Below are positions 22,901 through 25,241 of a stretch of 25,241 nucleotides of DNA, one piece after another; the first letter of the stretch is position 1, and each line of letters starts with the position of its first letter. Below the pieces are notes generated by a model that saw only the letters and a list, made by a program, of their open reading frames with translations, did no database searches and was not told the origin of the DNA. The translations under genes were made by a program, and so were the position numbers. The DNA is from Bacteroidota bacterium (GTDB taxonomy: Bacteria; Bacteroidota; Bacteroidia; Chitinophagales; LD1), in NCBI GenBank assembly GCA_028288545.1, contig JAQBNQ010000112.1:1-25241 (forward strand), given 5' to 3'.

Positions 22901-23462
22901 AATAGGCATAGCCTAAAATGCCGTTTGGTGTAATACTATTTACTACAAAGATGCGCAGGTAGCTTTGCGATGGCAGATGACTTAGGGCTTTTAATTGTGC
23001 ATCCTGGCTGTAAGCACTAACATTAGTTAGCGCGTTACTGATCCGGAACACACCTGCAGAGTCGCCGGCGTTTGGCGCAAACATGGTGGAGTCGATTAAA
23101 TTGCGTTTTGCCATACAAAACCGGTATCCATAAGGTTCGAAGTTTTTATTCAACTGATCCATCTGGCTCAATATCTGTTGCATACTAATATTGGGCGAGT
23201 TGCCGGATGAACTGTCGGTAATAACATAGATAACTGTTGGAATTACAGTTACACCGCTTGAAGACTTGTTGCTTCCATACCTGGCAGCCGCTTCGTTTGA
23301 TAATTTTGCAATAGCAAGATCATCCGCCATTTTTCTGAAATACAGGGCAGAGTCATTATGTGCTGCCTGAGTCCATAACTGGTCTGTAAAACAGGGGGGA
23401 GTTTGAGCAAAGCAAAAGGTAAAAAACAAGAGGGGCAGCAGGGTGAGCAGGGTCTTTTTCAT
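19917..23462 (-). CDS. Large secreted M43-type metalloprotease with PKD domains and T9SS sorting tail
   Basis: An 1181-residue exported protein. Seen in order: signal peptide (1-19, FCFAQ), pappalysin-like M43 metalloprotease (about 65-320) with zinc motif HEVGHYLNLFH (H228, E229, H232, H238), GDLICDTPPT and Met-turn EDYMDY (M290), PKD domain (about 340-418, HWYYGDGDSS), a propeller-like region without a named family (about 420-810, LGPDNKLYVGFYA and SPNSRFIYQ), PKD (about 820-890, HTWNFGDPNSGG), a PKD-like fold (about 895-970), an Ig-like segment with YQWLRNG, and a T9SS type A sorting tail (1094-1181, SIYPNPTSGELNI, NGIYFLHLK). It is probably secreted to, or anchored on, the cell surface, where it may degrade proteins. 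A weak promoter (TTG 23531-23529, TACATTTT 23511-23504) lies upstream. Terminated by the hairpin at 19863. Confidence 0.92.
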   Translation of the reverse strand: MKKTLLTLLPLLFFTFCFAQTPPCFTDQLWTQAAHNDSALYFRKMADDLAIAKLSNEAAARYGSNKSSSGVTVIPTVIYVITDSSSGNSPNISMQQILSQMDQLNKNFEPYGYRFCMAKRNLIDSTMFAPNAGDSAGVFRISNALTNVSAYSQDAQLKALSHLPSQSYLRIFVVNSITPNGILGYAYFPGGNPSIDGIVVRSDVFGSNTYCPSCTFYPQYNLGATLTHEVGHYLNLFHTFQGGCLTGTNSITCQTTGDLICDTPPTDGSFGCPFPAPLCGTDTELIEDYMDYTFDACKDLFTFGQKQRMDYSTLAYRGVLISTENLIKTGVTCVSFAGSYANFSCPNFQGCLNDTMAFTSLGLTGFVYHWYYGDGDSSVGSTGYHIYTSTGQFPVTLVAVNAAQNISESSTTTAFVSACTPINCAYNKWSFNYGYLDFSSGRPIATNHTPTAPTRPFADFYLSTYRADTTGRPLFTIDCANNDGLFDTSLNLIDTLGGGPRVQVFPVPGHYDKYCAVRVAYGTDIMSFSILQAANGSVHALAGKKDITIPQPLNQLSQEFPVAGIPSCDGSRFFFVVQIGAAMKVYEVMSNDTVLLRQTYSIIGGLQQAWYLIATPNGRKLVLSQAKNNTGHFGFYVFDFDKSTGTITHETFLDDGTPPYNQYNYASEVPAGVSPNSRFIYQEGHCCQQPSGNTGYLYQYDLYNADPMASRKAIFQFPFDGEALPALDVTLGPDNKLYVGFYAHPNNTVRNYTLGVINYPDVLENGLNSTGYNPNGPYIIPPNCPYNGVYITAVVLPLLLDNTEAFGCYWKPNAPPVFEFVSTSCETYKFHSDDCYSHTWNFGDPNSGGNNTSTLSDPTHVFSAPGDYPVSLSANGQNFYDTIHIGTPPLALASSPVTNCPVVHANYSIVTLEPNVTYNWTITNGTPATASNAGNVDIQWTAGDTTGTITIVATDTVTGCTSTMSFPQHFFLPDSNIYHVKATICLGDAYRLGHQNIFVAGNYVDTLVARTGCDSIVYLQLTTTPRQTPVITAVGDSLSTGVYSSYQWLRNGVAIPNATNRYYIALLSGSYQVVVRDPNGFCNDTASATILSTDDLSGANVSIYPNPTSGELNINISGLSDRQMNVSVYDVCGRVVQTLKEEAISGNISMQVELNDYANGIYFLHLKANGFNVVRKIVLKR

Positions 23463-23707
23463 AGGCGATTTTTGGCAAGATAAAACATTTTTTAATGATT
23501 TGAAAAATGTATTTTATGTTTAAAGATGCAATAACATTCCGGTCTTTTCGAATCCGTTTAAAAAAAATCTTACACGCCCAAATTGTTTTATAGGCCATCC
23601 GTTACTATAAAATTTTTACCCATTTTAGATAAAGAAAGCAATGCATCTATATCAAAAGGACAAATGCCGATTAAAATAATGGACTATATTAGCCACAAAC
23701 GTTTTTT

Positions 23708-25241
23708 ATGAAAAACCGGTTGCTACAGTTTTTAAATATACGTAGCGAAGAGGCCTGGCTTGTAACCAATCTTTTTTGGTTGCAATTTTTCCAGGGGTTC
23801 GGTATTGCTATTTTTAATATAGTAGCGCTTACACTTTTTTTGGAGCACTTTCCCTTAACCGGTCTGCCGAAAGCCTACATGGTTTCGGCCGTGCTGCTTT
23901 GGATCACCGGTTATGTATATAGCAAGATAGAACATGCGGTTTCCATCAAGAAACTGGTACTGGGTGTTATCCTTTTTATCGCCTTTACGGTAATTGCATT
24001 TTTCATCCAGTTCTCAGCTGACAATGAGTCGAACCTGGTTATTTTTCTGATGTTTTGTTGGTTCTACGTTATTTACCTGCTTGGTAACCTTGAGTTTTGG
24101 GGCGTAGCGGCACTTTTATTTGACATACGGCAAAGCAAGCGTCTGTTTGGTTTGATAGGTATGGGTGATATACCCGGTAAACTGATTGGCTATTCTGCCG
24201 TTACGCTTTGGATAAAATTTATTTCGAACGAGAACCTGCTGGTGGTATCGTTTATTTCAATACTCTGTTCCCTTATATTTTATTACCGGCTCAAAAAGGC
24301 TGGTAAGCTGGACATAGAGATAAAGCACGAACATACCCACGCTACACATGCCAGCGAGTCGAAGGATAAACTGATAAATTTCATCAAAAGCTTTTTTGGC
24401 AACCGGATGCTGGCTTCAGTGGCAGGTTTGTCGTTTATCGTGCTTACCTGTATTTCCATCATCAGCTTTTCTTTTTACGCGCAGGTTGAGCACGAGGCGC
24501 ATAGCAACGAGCAACTGGCATCATTCATAGCCTTGTTCTATTCGTCAGGCAAGGTAATTGCCATTATTATACGCTTAATGCTTACCGGTAGGCTTAGTAA
24601 TGTGCTGGGCGTCAAAGGCTCGCTATTGGTAAGCCCTATTCTCTTGCTCGTTTTTTTGATAGGTATAATTTTCCTGCCATTCCTTACGCACCATAATGAG
24701 TATTTTATGCTCTGTGCCTTTGGGTTAATGATGGTGCTTACTGAGGTTTTAAAAACCTCATTGCAGGATCCTATATTTCTGTCTTTGATGCAGCCGCTTC
24801 CTTCGCATATGCGATTGCGTGGACACACCCTGGTGAAGGGGGTAATGGACCCTTTTGCACTGGCCTTTAGCGGTTTTATGCTTTACGGCCTGGTTAAAAT
24901 GGCCGGAGGAGAAGTGAGTTTATACATACTCAGTTACCTGTTACTGGTGCTTGTTATTATTTGGATGATCATGATTTTTGTGGTAGACAGGGAGTATGTA
25001 AAAACCCTGGTTACTGCACTCAATAAGCGCTACTCTATAGGGCAGGAAATTGATCTGGATAATGAACAGACGCGACATGTTCTGGAAGATAAAATAGTGA
25101 ATGGCGAAATTGGCGAGTCTATTTATATTTTGAACCTGATAGAAAAACAATACACAGAGGACAAGGAAATTTTGGTGATCAAGGCGCTTGGACATAAAGA
25201 GGGAGCAGTAAAGATGGAGGCGATAAAACTTGCTGAGCGGA
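23708..25241 (+). CDS. Transporter-like membrane protein fused to helical repeats (N-terminal part, runs off window)
   Basis: The frame stays open from ATG 23708 to the window end (511 codons). Seen: 12 or so hydrophobic segments in the first about 430 residues, with LFGLIGMGDIPGKLIGYSA (about 145-163), a His-rich cytoplasmic loop EIKHEHTHATH (about 204-214) and LQDPIFLSLMQPLP (about 356-369). After the last helix a soluble part starts (VVDREYVKTLV, then EQTRHVLEDKIVNGEIGES, KQYTEDKEILVIKALGHKEG), which looks like alpha-helical HEAT-type repeats. MFS/nucleotide-transporter-like proteins fused to HEAT repeats and sometimes a cyclic-nucleotide-binding domain are known in Bacteroidota; the fusion here is inferred, as the C-terminus is missing. 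Substrate unknown. The 245 bases before it hold no clear promoter. Confidence 0.75.
   Translation, partial: MKNRLLQFLNIRSEEAWLVTNLFWLQFFQGFGIAIFNIVALTLFLEHFPLTGLPKAYMVSAVLLWITGYVYSKIEHAVSIKKLVLGVILFIAFTVIAFFIQFSADNESNLVIFLMFCWFYVIYLLGNLEFWGVAALLFDIRQSKRLFGLIGMGDIPGKLIGYSAVTLWIKFISNENLLVVSFISILCSLIFYYRLKKAGKLDIEIKHEHTHATHASESKDKLINFIKSFFGNRMLASVAGLSFIVLTCISIISFSFYAQVEHEAHSNEQLASFIALFYSSGKVIAIIIRLMLTGRLSNVLGVKGSLLVSPILLLVFLIGIIFLPFLTHHNEYFMLCAFGLMMVLTEVLKTSLQDPIFLSLMQPLPSHMRLRGHTLVKGVMDPFALAFSGFMLYGLVKMAGGEVSLYILSYLLLVLVIIWMIMIFVVDREYVKTLVTALNKRYSIGQEIDLDNEQTRHVLEDKIVNGEIGESIYILNLIEKQYTEDKEILVIKALGHKEGAVKMEAIKLAER

Overview
The window looks like a chromosomal segment from a member of the phylum Bacteroidota, probably a Chitinophagales/Sphingobacteria-type relative. 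The taxon is inferred from gene content; no marker search was run. The clues are a GldB gliding-motility lipoprotein, two secreted proteins with type IX secretion (T9SS) C-terminal sorting tails, a PorE-like TPR/propeller/OmpA protein, promoter-like TTG-N16-20-TAnnTTTG elements typical of this phylum, and mostly absent Shine-Dalgarno sequences.

Layout. 1-2748 (minus): cell-shape operon mreB-mreC-mreD-mrdA (PBP2, cut by the window edge), with a good promoter upstream of mreB. 2896-4542 (minus): glutamine-dependent NAD+ synthetase, back to back with 4659-5714 (plus) gldB and a multi-pass membrane protein of unknown function (5760-6638). 6644-9686 (minus): lemA, two TPM-domain genes, inorganic pyrophosphatase and a TlpA-like thioredoxin, mostly overlapping or tightly packed. 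9859-12852 (plus): a CMD/AhpD-like protein and the PorE-like OmpA-family protein. 12887-15796 (minus): a small exported protein and a histidine kinase/response regulator pair. Divergent from the kinase is 15949-16737 (plus), a small T9SS-tailed exported protein. 16889-18151 (plus): SGNH hydrolase-like protein. 18156-19286 (minus): M29 aminopeptidase. 19370-19885 (plus): DUF4442 hotdog-fold protein. 19917-23462 (minus): very large M43 metalloprotease/PKD/T9SS protein. 23708-end (plus): N-terminal part of a large transporter-like protein that enters a probable helical repeat region at the edge. There is no gene-free stretch over 300 bases (the longest, 23463-23707, is about 245), and no tRNA, rRNA, CRISPR array or insertion sequence was seen.

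The genes work mainly on the envelope: wall elongation, gliding and T9SS, exported proteins, envelope sensing and redox. The most unusual signals lie outside ordinary genes. (1) Three or four TTAAC-type direct repeats, spaced 10-11 bases, sit between the two-component system and the divergent T9SS cargo gene and look like a PhoB/OmpR-type operator. (2) Three simple-sequence repeat elements of different kinds lie in or beside genes: one sits in frame inside the NAD synthetase linker and one forms the start of a TPM protein's export signal. (3) The minus-strand terminator of the giant protease is embedded in the last codons of its convergent neighbour. I did not find a clear new defence or mobile system.
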